DNA from: Micavibrio_A sp964539025
GTDB taxonomy: Bacteria > Pseudomonadota > Alphaproteobacteria > Micavibrionales > Micavibrionaceae
Length of the DNA stretch: 64,000 nt
Assembly (NCBI GenBank): GCA_964539025.1
Contig: CAZIFA010000006.1
Span: 122,287-186,286, forward strand
Direction: 5' to 3'
Shown: positions 63,838 to 64,000 of the stretch, piece by piece
How positions within the stretch are numbered: position 1 is the stretch's first letter
Layout of the letters: the number at the start of each line of letters is the position of its first letter
Notes under the pieces: model-generated
Databases searched by the model: none
What the model saw: only the letters and a program-made list of their open reading frames with translations
Told to the model about the DNA's origin: nothing
Made by a program: the position numbers and the translations under genes

Positions 63838-64000
63838 ATGTCTAAAGCAAAATTCGAGCGGACGAAGCCGCATTGTAACATAGGAACGATTGGTCACGTT
63901 GACCACGGGAAGACGACGCTGACAGCGGCGATCACGAAGTATTTTTCGAAGGAGTTCAAGGCCTACGATCAGATCGATAAAGCGCCCGAAGAAAAAGCAC
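63838..64000 (+). CDS. tuf: Elongation factor Tu, N-terminal part (cut by window edge)
   Basis: The first 54 residues of EF-Tu. MSKAKFERTKPHCNIGTIGH is followed by the G1 loop GHVDHGKTTLTAAIT and AYDQIDKAPEEKA leading into switch I. GAGAG-like sequence precedes the ATG. The rest lies beyond the window. Confidence 0.97.
   Translation, partial: MSKAKFERTKPHCNIGTIGHVDHGKTTLTAAITKYFSKEFKAYDQIDKAPEEKA

Overview
The window reads as a chromosome segment of an alphaproteobacterium. The strongest markers are a GcrA cell-cycle regulator with clustered GANTC (CcrM-type) sites upstream, an omega subunit followed by a bifunctional RelA/SpoT protein, the acpS-lepB-rnc-era run, a free-standing ProX editing protein, and tRNA-Gly next to tuf. 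The exact order cannot be fixed from the sequence; a Micavibrionales/Rhodospirillales-like lineage is a guess.

Layout. 1-1.6 kb: end of a sugar-nucleotide/glycosyltransferase locus, then tRNA-Gly(GCC). 1.9-8.7 kb: small unknown proteins, ProX, a CnoX-like thioredoxin, a Lon-domain protein, Trm112, and leuA preceded by a leucine-rich leader peptide with an attenuator-like hairpin pair. 8.9-19.3 kb: a chemoreceptor, a NYN protein, rpoZ, rsh, acpS, lepB, rnc, era, gcrA and a double cold-shock protein. 19.5-28.8 kb: fadD, pheT and pheS (unusually separated by two small genes), a HAD hydrolase, rplT, rpmI, gpt and a DUF1223 protein. 28.8-35.7 kb: one 2303-residue secreted subtilase with a very long RTX repeat region.

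36.0-44.2 kb is the most unusual part. It is a compact group of seven genes: two MccF-type S66 peptidases, a full-length ProRS with an INS editing domain, a ProRS-like paralogue, an AsnRS-like catalytic domain without an anticodon-binding domain, a SAM-dependent methyltransferase and an unrecognised 387-residue protein. The set looks like biosynthesis of, or immunity to, an aminoacyl-adenylate-like or proline-analogue toxin. This is inference; no such cluster is known to me.

44.4-49.2 kb returns to housekeeping: tRNA-Tyr, rlmB, polA and tRNA-Glu. At 49.2-53.7 kb a 4.5-kb island sits at tRNA-Glu. It is bounded by a 20-bp direct repeat of the tRNA 3' end and carries a 5'-truncated Eco57I-like methylase, an unknown protein and an XRE-ImmA/IrrE protein, but no integrase. 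53.9-64.0 kb: kup, uppP, an amino-acid permease, motB and motA (all minus strand), then a plus-strand run of a cation-efflux protein, glucokinase, a polysaccharide deacetylase and a DUF62-like protein, tRNA-Gly(TCC), a small GNAT protein and the start of tuf.

Four intergenic palindromic elements with GTCAT...ATGAC ends are scattered between genes. All function calls come from reading the translated sequence; no database search was run.
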